The notes under the pieces: model-generated
Databases searched by the model: none
What the model was told of the DNA's origin: nothing
Seen by the model: the letters and a program-made list of their open reading frames with translations, nothing else
Program-made: the position numbers and the translations under genes
Shown: positions 43,127 to 53,557 of the stretch, one piece after another
How positions within the stretch are numbered: the first letter of the stretch is position 1
Layout of the letters: each line of letters starts with the position of its first letter
Assembly (NCBI RefSeq): GCF_026210795.1
Contig: NC_089456.1
Span: forward strand, 1,986,501-2,050,500
Reading direction: 5' to 3'
DNA: 64,000 nt
DNA from: Rhizophagus irregularis
Lineage: Eukaryota > Glomeromycota > Glomeromycetes > Glomerales > Glomeraceae

Positions 43127-44644
43127 ATGTCATGTTCGAAACTAGGAAACTTACCTGAATTAACTTATGAAGTTATAAAATATTTGCAGAATGATTATTC
43201 AACCTTACATTCATGTGTTTTAGTTAACAGATTATGGTGTCGTTTAGCGATTCCATTATTATGGGAAAATCCTTTTTCAATTCCTACTGAAAATTATAAC
43301 TTTATTGAAATTTACCTACATAATTTAAATGGTGAATTAAAAACAAAATTTAATGAACATGAAATTAATGAAAATCTGTTACCTTCCAACACACTTTTCA
43401 ATTATCCCAGTTTTATAAAATATTTGGATTTGTTGAAGATTTCTATTTCTGTTGGAGAGTGGTTTTATACTGCTAAAATTAAAAATTTAGATTTGGTAAA
43501 AGATACTACTATATCATTATTAAAAATATTTATTGAAAATGAAGTAAATTTACATACCCTTGAAATTAAGATAAATCATTACTATATCACATATTTTAAA
43601 GATATTCTTGAGTTAACTTTACAAAATCCAAATTTCATTCGCAATGCTAAAAATTTTGAACTTTCTATTTTAACGAGATTTAGGGATAATAGTACGCTAA
43701 TTGACAATCTTATATTACAAGTAATTAAATTACATCAAAATCTTAAAAAAGTTATATTAAGTTATTATAATCTTCCTTTTTATCAATCTTTATTATTATC
43801 AAAAGATTACAATTGTTCAAATACTTTAAATACTATCACATTATACCATGTTAATTTTAAAGGTATAATCAATTTAAGTAAAATTTTTGAACAATTAAAC
43901 GTATTAGAATCTGTTCATATAATTCATTGTGAGAATTTAAATACTAGTTTTATTCAACAAATTCTTAATTTAACCAAACCATTTAAATTAAAATCCTTAT
44001 TCATAAATGCAATATCAAACATTGATGAATCATCATTATTATTATTACAAAAATCTGGTGGTTATTTAAAGAATTTCAGTGTCAAATATTTAACGTATTT
44101 CGAGAGCGGACTAGCACAACAAATACTTGAATCAGTTATGAAATATTGTAAAAATATCGAATTTCTTGATATTTATGGAATCACAAATGAGACTGTTTAT
44201 CCAGTAATCAATTTGATTGAAAATATAAAACAAAATCTTAATTGTCTTTCCATCAACTGCGGAGAATCTAGTTTAGATAATAATAGTTCAATTTTATTAC
44301 AAAATTTAGGACAAATCCTTCCTTCTAAATTAGAATATTTAGATTTGACTCTCTACATTAAAGTAAGTGATTTTAAAGTATTCCTAAAAAATTCCCAAGG
44401 TACTTTTATTAAGAAATTGTTAATTAGAGATTTAAAACAGAAAGTTAATTGTGATCTTTTACCTCATTTAAAAAAATATATAATGAAGGAGAAAAGAGTC
44501 AGGTATTTGAATTTTAGGAATCTTCATAAGGAATTGTTTGATTATAGAGATATAGTGAAGGAATTTAAGTCACATAATATTAGAGTTCAAAAATACAATG
44601 ATTTACACTTCGACATGTATCAACTTATGCAGAAACTTGATTGA
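43127..44644 (+). CDS. F-box/LRR-like protein, 505 aa (paralog 2 of 3)
   Basis: An uninterrupted single exon starting MSCSKLGNLPELTYEV with the same F-box and LRR layout as paralog 1. It differs by a four-residue gap at VKDT-TISLLK (others have KKLI) and by the longer NFKGIINLSKIFEQLN segment. Its C-terminal block RDLKQKVNCDLLPHLKKYIM is shared with paralog 3 rather than paralog 1. Predicted SCF substrate receptor. The upstream MITE lies between the core promoter and distal sequences. Confidence 0.93.
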   Translation: MSCSKLGNLPELTYEVIKYLQNDYSTLHSCVLVNRLWCRLAIPLLWENPFSIPTENYNFIEIYLHNLNGELKTKFNEHEINENLLPSNTLFNYPSFIKYLDLLKISISVGEWFYTAKIKNLDLVKDTTISLLKIFIENEVNLHTLEIKINHYYITYFKDILELTLQNPNFIRNAKNFELSILTRFRDNSTLIDNLILQVIKLHQNLKKVILSYYNLPFYQSLLLSKDYNCSNTLNTITLYHVNFKGIINLSKIFEQLNVLESVHIIHCENLNTSFIQQILNLTKPFKLKSLFINAISNIDESSLLLLQKSGGYLKNFSVKYLTYFESGLAQQILESVMKYCKNIEFLDIYGITNETVYPVINLIENIKQNLNCLSINCGESSLDNNSSILLQNLGQILPSKLEYLDLTLYIKVSDFKVFLKNSQGTFIKKLLIRDLKQKVNCDLLPHLKKYIMKEKRVRYLNFRNLHKELFDYRDIVKEFKSHNIRVQKYNDLHFDMYQLMQKLD

Positions 44645-45180
44645 TTATTTAATTATCATTTAATAAAGCTTCTTTATATGTTTATTTATTCTAGATAATC
44701 ATATATTTATTATTGATTAATATTACTAACAACTTTATATTAAGATCCAAATAAAAAATTTGTCTAAATAATTTGAATTATATAATATAAAACCAGTGCC
44801 CCCACATTATATAATTTATGTTACAGTATTTATGAAATAATGATTTTTTTCATTTATTCATTTTTTTTTTTATTAAACTATATATTTTATTCTCTTACTA
44901 AATATAACTTTATTAGTAGAAATCGTAACTGTGTCAAATCACATGATTATTCCACTGTTTTTGTGCGTCATTATTGAACGTCATACAACGCGTTGTAAGT
45001 GAAAAAAGTATTATCACTACGCTTTTTCAATTCACTGTAAAAATGGTTTTACTATGCCATTTATGTTATTGTAAACACACAACTAATGCACTGTATATTA
45101 TATTGCAATAGCACATACTATACAACAAAGTTACAACACAAGGTGTATACGATATGTATTACATTGCTACAACAAGGTCA
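44645..45180. other. Broken spacer of paralog 2
   Basis: The unit's 3' flank is recognisable to about 44925 (ATATAACTTTATTAGTAGAA) and then switches abruptly to unrelated sequence. The same flank sequence is found again at 50670-50840. Confidence 0.5.
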
Positions 45181-46180
45181 CGACACGGCATAAATTACTA
45201 TTATGCTACACTTTAGACGTTTTTACCGGTATCAACTGAAAGCTATACATCTCCGTCAATGACTTGAAGAAGTTCATCCAAAGTTATCCATAACAATCAT
45301 TATAGAGTTAGTTACACCATCAATATCTGTCGATACAAGTCTCTGTTGAAACCTAATATCATGCACCACATTCGAAATAGAGAAAACTTCCACAACATTT
45401 TTAGTGCCATTACTACAAAGAATATTCACAATTAAAGTTCATCTCAACAAAAGATAAGATAGAATCGCCTTACTAAAATGATATTTGCACAAGAAGCTGC
45501 TACGGGCTATGATTAACTGTTTTTTCTTCATGAACCTGACGCGGTTACTACTACTATAAATACAACACATTCCTAAGAAATACGCTGGTTGGAAGAATGA
45601 AGACCCAACTGTTCAAGACTTTCAAGGAAACATTAAGGCTTTTAAACATCGTAAACGTAAAATCAAAAAAGGTTGTTAACTTTATCTCCTTTGCCTTTGA
45701 TTGCAAAGGTGACCCTAAGTTATACTATTGTAGAGAATACCAAACTGATCTATCTATCTGATCCTAACGTGAAAATAAAAATTACACTAAACAAAGTCTA
45801 CAACAAATTTATTACAACACTGTAATGAAATGATTAACAGATTTTTACAACTCTTTACAGAACCCATTATAATTGAAAACATCACCCCATTGATTAATTC
45901 TGACACTCAATATGCGATTTCAGACCGAGACAAGAATCTCTTGACCTATTTTTATGGTGTACTCCTCCACTGGATGATGATGCTAATATAATCAAAGCTA
46001 CAGATCTCAACATGGATATTGACCAAACTGCGTCGTCTTCAACACCAAGTAAATTTCCTTATGTTCCGCAATGCCAGAACATTATTAGACATAATTTTAA
46101 ACAATACCAGACCTCACTAATATATACCTGACAGTTATACGTATAGCACCTCAGTGAAAGAAAAATACGGATCAGCTTAG
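45181..46180 (+). pseudogene. Decayed coding region, family unrecognised
   Basis: Composition is richer in C than in the spacers. Plus-strand fragments such as IPKKYAGWKNEDPTVQDFQG then NIKAFKHRKRKIKKGC (about 45568-45680), LQLFTEPIIIENITPLINSD (about 45848-45960) and PPLDDDANIIKATDLNMDID (from about 45970) are open for 35-45 codons each but in different frames. A possible 3' end with AAATAAAA signals is near 46300. It looks like a dead transposon or gene. I cannot name it. Confidence 0.4.
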
Positions 46181-46489
46181 ATAGCTTTTTTAATTTTTTC
46201 TCTGTTAGAACAGGCCAAGACTCAAGTTCTTAAAATAAAAGGTGGCCGGCTCCCTAGTTTTCTTTGGGTTTCCATGTATTTTGTTTAAATAGATTTGTAT
46301 TTAAATAAAAGTTAAAATAAAGATTAAACTTTGTTAATTGTTACTAATAAATTCCAAGTAACTCTCGATTGAGTTGCAAAATTTATCTTTTTGAAAGTTG
46401 TTTATACATTTTAACATTAATTATTCTACTATCAGTTGACGTAATACTTACTGTATATCTAAACAATATATTTATTTACACTTACCAAT

Positions 46490-47330
46490 ATAATTGGTGT
46501 AACATCTTTTGAATGTCTTGCATTATATACCAATCAGATAATATTGGATTGAAGTAATAGATCTGTAGTAAGATTTACTAAGTCTTGCTCAATAGTTGAA
46601 AACTGATCATCTTTACCAGTCCGAAATACATCTGTAATTGTAAATTTTCATTTTCCAAGACTCCTTTATATGTTCAGTTACTGATATAGTATAAGCATCT
46701 TTAAAAGGCTTTGAAGTGGATGGGTTTCATAATTTTAATAGGAATACTATGACTCTTTACTGTCTGAAGTAAAAGTTGGTTATATAATAATCAAATATTT
46801 TCAATTATATGTTCAGTTCAAAAATTAGGATTCTTTAAAATGTATATAAGATCGTATGCCAAATGATTAATTAGTAAGTTAATAGCAAGAAGTAATTTCG
46901 TAAAAAAAATCAAACAGACCATGTTTAACTTACATATCATGTTTTTAGTAATCAAAACAGCATCATTTTTGTAAAATTCTAGAGATTCAAATTTTGTTTT
47001 GCCTTCTATTATCTCTTGAATAACCTCTATATTATTTATTTTTCACTATCAGTTAACAATTTTTTTGTTAGTTTCATCTAAAATAAAATCTGCATCTGAC
47101 TATTCACTATTATTCAATTCATCTGAAGACAGTAAAATCAGATTCAAATTGTTCTAAGGTTTCGTATTCTTGATTATGATTTAATAAACCATCCTGTAAA
47201 TCTTCGCTGCTATCATTTTTATTACTATGTAATAAAGCAGTATATTGTGGTTGTAAGCTTTATACTGCTTTTTGTATATTATTATTAGTAATTTTGAATG
47301 TTTCACATATTCGCAACGAAATTTTTTGTT
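46490..47330 (-). pseudogene. Decayed coding region on minus strand, family unrecognised
   Basis: Minus-strand stretches NNIEVIQEIIEGKTKFESLE, then FYKNDAVLITKNMICKLN (about 46820-47035), EQDLVNLTTDLLLQSNIISD (about 46480-46590) and acidic pieces NSSEDLQDGLLNHNQEYETL / SDADFILDETNKKIVN (about 47045-47220) are open between stops. They share strand with the acidic exon-like fragment at 48827-49249, so all may be parts of one dead gene into which the element at 47391 inserted. Confidence 0.4.
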
Positions 47331-47390
47331 TTTTGTTTAGATTGTTTAGAATTTATTTGCTTCATTACAATTTTTTAAACAAGTTGTACT

Positions 47391-48131
47391 TAGTGTTTCG
47401 ATCCGGGTAGAAACCGTTACCCGGATAAATTAAAAAAATTATCCGGTTTTTATCCGGATTATCCGCCTCGGATAAAAATCCGGATATATCCGGATAGAAA
47501 CCGAAATCCGGATAGAATTAATATTAATTTTTTTTATAGATTGGGAAATTCATGGCATATATTAAATAAAATTCATGGTATAAGTTTAATTAAGTTCCAT
47601 AGTAACAAATTTGATTAAATTGGTGGCGTTTATTTAATTAAATCGTAGATCTTAAATTAAGGTTAGAAACTCTAATTTCGGCCGGCACTATGAATTTTGC
47701 CCAAATTATGCTGTAGGTTTGATTTTCCGAAATTTTTTAGAAAATGTGAACTTTTTTTTTGTCCGTGATCATCAAGATTGTTGCATGCTTTTAGTGCACA
47801 AAATGGCTTAATATCAATAAGTCAAAATAATAAACCGAATTTTAGAATTGAAACTTAAGAAATGAATAATAATCACGATTGATTGACTCTAAAAATCAAT
47901 TCTTATTTTGGGAATTGATTTCAATCCTTCACTGAATAAAAATTTAGAAAGAAAACTAATTTAAACATTTAAGAAAAACTTTTTTTTATTTTCATTATCC
48001 GGATTCCGGGTCAAAACCGGATATTTTTTAACCGGATATTTATCCGGGTAAAAACCGCGATTATCCGGATATCCGAAAAATAAAATTATCCGGGTTCAAC
48101 CGGTTGGACCCGAATACGGATCGAAACACTA
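47391..48131. mobile_element. hAT-like non-autonomous element with 8-bp target duplication
   Basis: 741 bp with inverted ends TAGTGTTTCGATCCG, flanked by GTTGTACT at 47383-47390 and 48132-48139. Both subterminal regions are packed with ATCCGGATA-type motifs in both orientations, the pattern of transposase-binding sites. No coding capacity. The 8-bp duplication and TAGTG start fit the hAT superfamily. A trace of the CGGCCGG-type MITE (47680-47712) lies inside. Confidence 0.9.
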
Positions 48132-48139
48132 GTTGTACT

Positions 48140-48826
48140 AAATTCTACGAAACTAATAACGAAATTGATGAAAGTTCTCATCAATAAATAATGTCATGTG
48201 TTATCATTTAAACTCAAAATAGTATAATATTTAAATAAATGAAAAAAAGGCAACGTCATTTGCTGATTTTTTCACACGTTCGAAATGTATGACAGGTTAC
48301 GCAGAAATACCAAATTATCTATGAATTTCACAGCTCCCCATGAATGATGGACTCTTGTTTAATAATTATTGTCTATCCAAATTAAGTAGTGATCTGATAT
48401 TTCGTTGTAGTTCCATTGCCGTATATACTTTCATATCAACCACTTGCTTTCATCATATTTAATGTTAAACTGATGAGCTCTGGTTGTTGTGACATATATA
48501 GAAGACTTCAAGTTCAGTTTTTAAATGGACCAATATCAGTAGTATTTGTTATTGATAGTACTCTTAGATAAAACATGAAATATATTTTGCAGACTATCAG
48601 TGTTTTCGGGTGAATCATAATGTAATTCATTTTATGAGTCATTTGTATCTTCAGGTGAATTATCATTGTTAATATTCTCTGGTAAATCATTTCAGGTGTA
48701 GGTGCACGTAATGTCGTAATGTAGAGTGAGGTGCTTAGTGTATGTGTAGTTGATAATACATCTAAATAATGGTAAAATTAATACATATAGTTAAAATGAA
48801 ACAATTGAGATTTCAGATTTACATAC
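48140..48826. other. Spacer, nothing recognised
   Basis: AT-rich, no coding region supported. Confidence 0.4.
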
Positions 48827-49249
48827 CATCATCACTGCTATTGTCCAAATTAGAGTTAGTAACTTCGTTAGAATCAACATTTATGTATTTTTGATGGCGC
48901 CTTTTTATTTTTTTTAATAGTATTTGCATTTGTGCTTCGTAATAATTCAGTTTGACTTGTTATTGTTTTTCGTTTCTTTGTTTCAATAGAATTTATCCCA
49001 GATTCTTTATCTGTATTTGGTAATTCGTATTCCTCATTCGTATTGTTATTTTTAGCTAAAAATCATAGAAAAAGCGTAAATATTACAACTTGCAAGTCGA
49101 AAAATACATAAAGGCATCTTATTTACATTTCCCAGCTTCTCCTCTTCCTCTTCCTCTGCTTCTGTCTCTTTCTGGTTCTTGTCCTCCTTTGAGTCCTTTC
49201 CTTCCTTGTGTTTAATTTTTTTAATATTATAAAATAAATTCGTTATCAA
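48827..49249 (-). pseudogene. Exon-like acidic/basic fragment, probably part of a decayed gene
   Basis: On the minus strand ITNLFYNIKKIKHKEGKDSK, then EDKNQKETEAEEEEEEKLGN, is followed by a GTAAATAAG donor-like site. After a TTTTTAG acceptor (about 49060) comes EEYELPNTDKESGINSIETK, then KKRKTITSQTELLRS to about 48900. After a frameshift, NVDSNEVTNSNLDNSSDDG runs into a GTATGT donor-like site at about 48829. The phases do not join cleanly, so this is probably a dead, once-spliced, low-complexity charged protein. Confidence 0.4.
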
Positions 49250-50669
49250 GAAAAAGTATAATTATTGAATAAAGAATTATTTGTTTTGTTAGCTAGATAG
49301 GTTGTTTAATAACTCATGTGTGCGTCGCGTAACGTTGAATCACGTGATTCAAGAAACTTGGTTAGAAAAAAATTTATTATACAAAAAAAAGGTTATTCGC
49401 TATAATGTTGCCTGCTTTACAAAAAATAAATAAATAAATAAATAAAAGGTTATTTAGTTATTTGATATAGTTTCATGAAGTTTATCAAATGAAAATCCTT
49501 TTGACTTCGTATTAATGGTTACTGACGATCATTTAGTATAGTCACTACGGCACTACGCAATTGAAATTTGATATTAAAAAAATATTTGTTTATCATACCA
49601 TTTTTAACTGGAAAGCTTAAATAAAAAATAATATCTACAGTACCATCTAACAACGCAGTCACAACATGAATTATGCTACGTATGCTATGTATATAATACC
49701 AATAATATAAGCCTAAGTTTTGACCTAAGCAAATTAAATATGGCTTATTTACTGATTTTCAGGCTTACTCGACTACGTGAATTATATCAAGTACTTTACC
49801 ACAATATTCGTTGGGGAAAAAAAGGTGATAATTATTTCATGTTATATTTTTCAATTCTTATAAATACTTCAAATTTTCACAAATCAAAGTATAACATTTT
49901 ACAATATCTTAAATAAACTTTTTAAAACTAATTGAAAAATATGAATATCAAAACTTTTTGCTATTTTCGTGATCACCATTTCAATTAGCTCTACCTCGGT
50001 ATCAGGTAATAGTTAAATGAAGTTTATTTTATTTATCGAATAATTTAACTTATATTTATTAAAACTATGATTTTTAAGCACAACGTTGTCCTCCTGGATG
50101 TTTACCTATTAAAATTCCAAGTGGCTGCTATTGTGATAAATAGGTTAAGTATCATTAGTTTTAATTTACTTTTAATTGAAAAATTTATAAAACTATACCG
50201 CAATTTTTTCTTATTAGTTGGTGTCGCACAAAAAACGATTTTTATTAAGCAATATGTGTTGAGAAGAACCATGTTACAATAAATTTTTCACACTTAACTT
50301 TTAAATCCTCTAGTTTTCTTAATTAGTAAATGTCAACAGTTGTAATTTGTAAATATAAATAACTTATGCAGAACAGCGAAACAAAATTATCCTAAATAAA
50401 ATAAACTTAATCGAAATTCCATCATTACAACTAAACTTTTGTAATATTATAAAGAGTCATTAATATTTTCATTTAAAAAAATGACAGGCAAAAAAATTAA
50501 CCGCATGACATATAAAAAATGATCGATATCATTAACCTATTTAGAGATTTTGAAACTTTGTAATTTAACACGTTTTTTGCAAAAGAGAAAACTTTTTTAT
50601 CGAAAATGTTATTGTTGATCTGTTTCGTAATCTACTCTCGATATTTTCTGTTGTATCATAGATCCAATT
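49250..50669. other. AT-rich spacer
   Basis: A (AAAT)n run lies at about 49425-49446. Open frames such as 50067-50282 show no family features. Confidence 0.4.
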
Positions 50670-50945
50670 ATTAAAATAAAAAATTTTGTTCGACATTTAT
50701 ATAAATAATTTGAATTGTGTATCATGAAACCAGCGCCCACATTACTATATAATTCATGTTACCCTATATTTGAGATCCTTAAAAAAAAGTAATTATAATT
50801 CTACAAAAATTCTTCTCTTAGATATAACTTTTTTTAGTAGAAATAATAAATTAAATGGTTTCTCATAACGTTGTTTATTTAAAATAAATTCAATTGTAAA
50901 TATACAATCATTTAAAAATTTAGATTTTTGTTTTATCAAATTAAA
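50670..50945. repeat. Orphan copy of F-box 3' spacer
   Basis: Aligns with the 3' flank of paralog 1 (about 41870-42150; shared GACATTTATATAAATAATTT, ATTTGAGATCCTTAAAAAAA). It is not preceded by an F-box gene. It marks a unit that lost its gene or a rearrangement junction. Confidence 0.7.
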
Positions 50946-51020
50946 ATATTAATCCACTATTTATTAATTATAACTATCAAATTTGTTAAAACACAATTTG
51001 TATTCGCTGAAAAAAAAAAA

Positions 51021-52594
51021 TGGGAATTGCTAAACATCGTCGGGTCTTCGATCACGTGGCAGATTTGATATTTTTGATTGGCCACATGATCACGTTGTTT
51101 ATCGAATCTCGTTTTTCAGTATAGGTAGGTATTTTTCTTTTTTTCTTTTATTTTTATTTCTAACTTACATTTTTACACTTTGTTTCTTATGTCCTAAGGT
51201 TCAGTTGTTTTCCACTTTACGTTTAATTTCTTGCTCATTTATTTTTATTTTTTTTTTATTTTGTTTCTGTTTCATATTTCGGTTTTCTCTAATTTTATTT
51301 CTTTTTTTTAGATCTTTTAGTTCTTTCGGTTCTACAATTAATAAAGGTATATTTTTCATTTTTATTTATTTTTTTATTTTGTTCTATCTTATATTTCGTT
51401 TCTTACTAACTTCATTTTTTTTATTTCATGCTTTTATTTTTTACTTGGTTTCCTATCATTATTTTTTGTTACCCAACCTCCTATCATGATCGTTTTTTTA
51501 TTTTTTGTCTCATCATTTTTCACCTCCTATTGCTTCTCGTTATTCCATCCTTTTCGTCTCCCATCATTTTCTATTACATCTTTTCATTTTCCATTATCTC
51601 TTTTTCTCTCCTATTTACTACCCATCATTTCTTTTCGTCTCTCATCACTCCTTTTCGTCTCCTATCACTCCTCTTCATCTTCCCATCACTTCTTTTGTCT
51701 TCCAACACTTCTTTTCGTCTCCCATCACTCCTTTTCGTCTCCCATAACTCCTCTTCATCTACCCATCACTTCTTTTTGTCTCCCATCACTCCTTTTCGTC
51801 TCCCATCACTCCCTTTCGTCTCTCATCACTCCCTTTCGCCTCTCATCACCCCTTTTCGTCTCCTATCACTTCTTTTCGTCTCCCATCATTCTTTATCATC
51901 TCCTATCACCCTTTTATGTCTCTCATCGCTTCTTTTCATATTCCATCACTCCTCTTTCATCTCCCATCACTTCTTTCATCTCCCATCATGTTCCATTTCT
52001 CCTTTTTGTTTCCTATCACTTTCCATTACTCTTTTTTTACTCCTTTTCATCTTCTATTACTTTCCATTACTCCATTGTTATTTCATTTTTTTTTTAACAA
52101 ATAAAGAGCAGAAAGAAAATTTTTCGATTAGAAAATTCACAAAAGTTCATTATATTTATTATTTAGATGGAATAAATGGAATAAATGTTACAAACAATAA
52201 ACTCATAATTCATGCGTGTAACCCAATATACATGATGTACAAATTTTAAAAAACGTAATATGCGTTATAACATAAATATTCTTCTCAATTTACTTATCTT
52301 TATTTGTATCACTTCATTAAAAATAAATACAGTGATTTTTTCTTTAAATCGTAAATATGTAACTTAAATTTTAATATTTGAAATAAAATTTCATTAGGTA
52401 AAGATTATTTTGAATAAATATGGTTGCAAAAAAAAAATTTTTTTTTTTTAAAATGTCTTTTGCGATAAAATTTTAAGTTTAGCTGATCAAAATAAAAAAT
52501 CAGCCGTCAGCCGATGATATATTGTACATCATGTGACATATTCAAAAAAGAAAACCCAGGCGGTGATCGCCCAGGCGACGTTTAGCAATTCCCA
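51021..52594. mobile_element. 1.57-kb TIR element carrying a minisatellite
   Basis: Inverted ends TGGGAATTGCTAAACRTCGYC match at 19 of 21 positions, with further similarity (GATCAC, CACATGAT) inside. Flanks are poly-A on both sides, so the duplication is not resolvable. The interior is the 20-bp minisatellite and T-rich sequence, with no transposase. It interrupts the F-box spacer between 50945 and 52726. Confidence 0.75.
51480..52090. repeat. 20-bp minisatellite, CTTTTCGTCTCCCATCACTC unit
   Basis: About 28-30 imperfect head-to-tail copies, most regular from 51640 to 51900. Because 20 is not a multiple of 3, all three forward frames stay open over long distances; the resulting Ser/Phe/His/Pro-rich open frames are by-products, not genes. 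Confidence 0.9.
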
Positions 52595-53276
52595 AAAAAA
52601 TCATTAGTTTTAATTCTTTTTTTATGGTTATGAGGCGCAAAATATTATGCCTCAAGATCACAAAATTTACGTGAAGTTTCGATCACCAATTCACATTTAC
52701 TAATTTATCTCGGAGTAACGAAATTGAAACATAATTCTTTCTTTCCTTTTAATTTATTAATTACATTATGTTCACCCTTCAATATAAATTAATTCATGCA
52801 ACAAATAATAGAGTAATATTTACAATGATATACACAAACAGTCCTTGCTAATAAATTCTTACAAATTATGAAAATCTTAAGCAATAATATTATTAACTAA
52901 AAATTATGATCGAGATAAAGTTATTATTAATTCAGGAACAAAAAGAATTTGTGAAAATTGTAACCATGAATGCTTAGCCACATTATATTGTCTGAAATTA
53001 TTTAAAAGAAAATTTTTAAATTGGACATCTTAAAAATGATGATATTGATAATTTAATACAGAAATATCAAATGGAATCACTCATGCTAAATATAGTGGTT
53101 TCATGTAGTAATTTAGAAAATATTAAATATTTAACAAAAGGTGGATTCTTAGTACTTGTTTGTAAAAATAAAAGTGTTACAAAATAAATAAGTAGCGTCA
53201 TAAAAAAAATATGCAAATCGTGACTTTATCAGTATTACAACTAGTATAACAACTAGTTACCCACTAGTTATTAAAC

Positions 53277-53457
53277 ATGGGAAATCTTACCACACTACCC
53301 TGTCACAATATAAATAGTACTTTAAACGTGGTAATACAGGTTGTTTCTGAGGGGGTTTACTAGTCTGATCTCTAATTGTCATGTCATAAAAAACGTAAAA
53401 CAAGTCATCACGTGACGATGTAACAAAACATCACGGGTTGTGTGGTAAGATTTTCCT
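53277..53457. mobile_element. MITE with GGAATCTTACCACA..ACCCTGT ends (copy in paralog 3 promoter)
   Basis: Same ends and position as 42811-43014. The interior segment 53340-53386 (TGTTTCTGAGGGGGTTTACT onward) is the reverse complement of 42889-42940, while the outer parts are collinear. Confidence 0.75.
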
Positions 53458-53484
53458 TAAATATGTTACACACAATAATTGTGC

Positions 53485-53500
53485 GACAATATCGGAAATC
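53485..53500 (+). promoter_or_regulatory. F-box gene promoter core
   Basis: GACAATATCGGAAATC, 57 nt before the start codon at 53558. The shorter distance reflects loss of most of the pyrimidine tract seen in paralogs 1 and 2. Confidence 0.6.
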
Positions 53501-53527
53501 AAATTATATAAATTATCCGGTCGTAAA

Positions 53528-53533
53528 ATGTGA
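53528..53533 (+). promoter_or_regulatory. Minimal upstream ORF (ATG-TGA)
   Basis: A start-stop element 30 nt upstream of the main ATG, kept although the surrounding leader is shortened. Confidence 0.5.
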
Positions 53534-53557
53534 TACACAAATACCTCTTCGCTTAAA

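Larger units (their letters stand above)
52726..53557. repeat. Duplicated F-box upstream block, copy 2 (with 42261-43126)
   Basis: Collinear with the upstream region of paralog 2 up to the start codon, including the MITE and promoter core. This shows that genes 2 and 3 were duplicated together with about 850 bp of 5' DNA. Confidence 0.85.

Noticed and set aside
51480-52090. CRISPR-like array
   Set aside because: Head-to-tail degenerate 20-bp minisatellite without unique spacers, in a eukaryotic context.
51205-52249. Long open frames (94-273 codons) rich in Ser, Phe, His and Pro
   Set aside because: They overlap in all three forward frames and arise from the 20-bp minisatellite, whose period keeps every frame open. 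There is no start context or domain.
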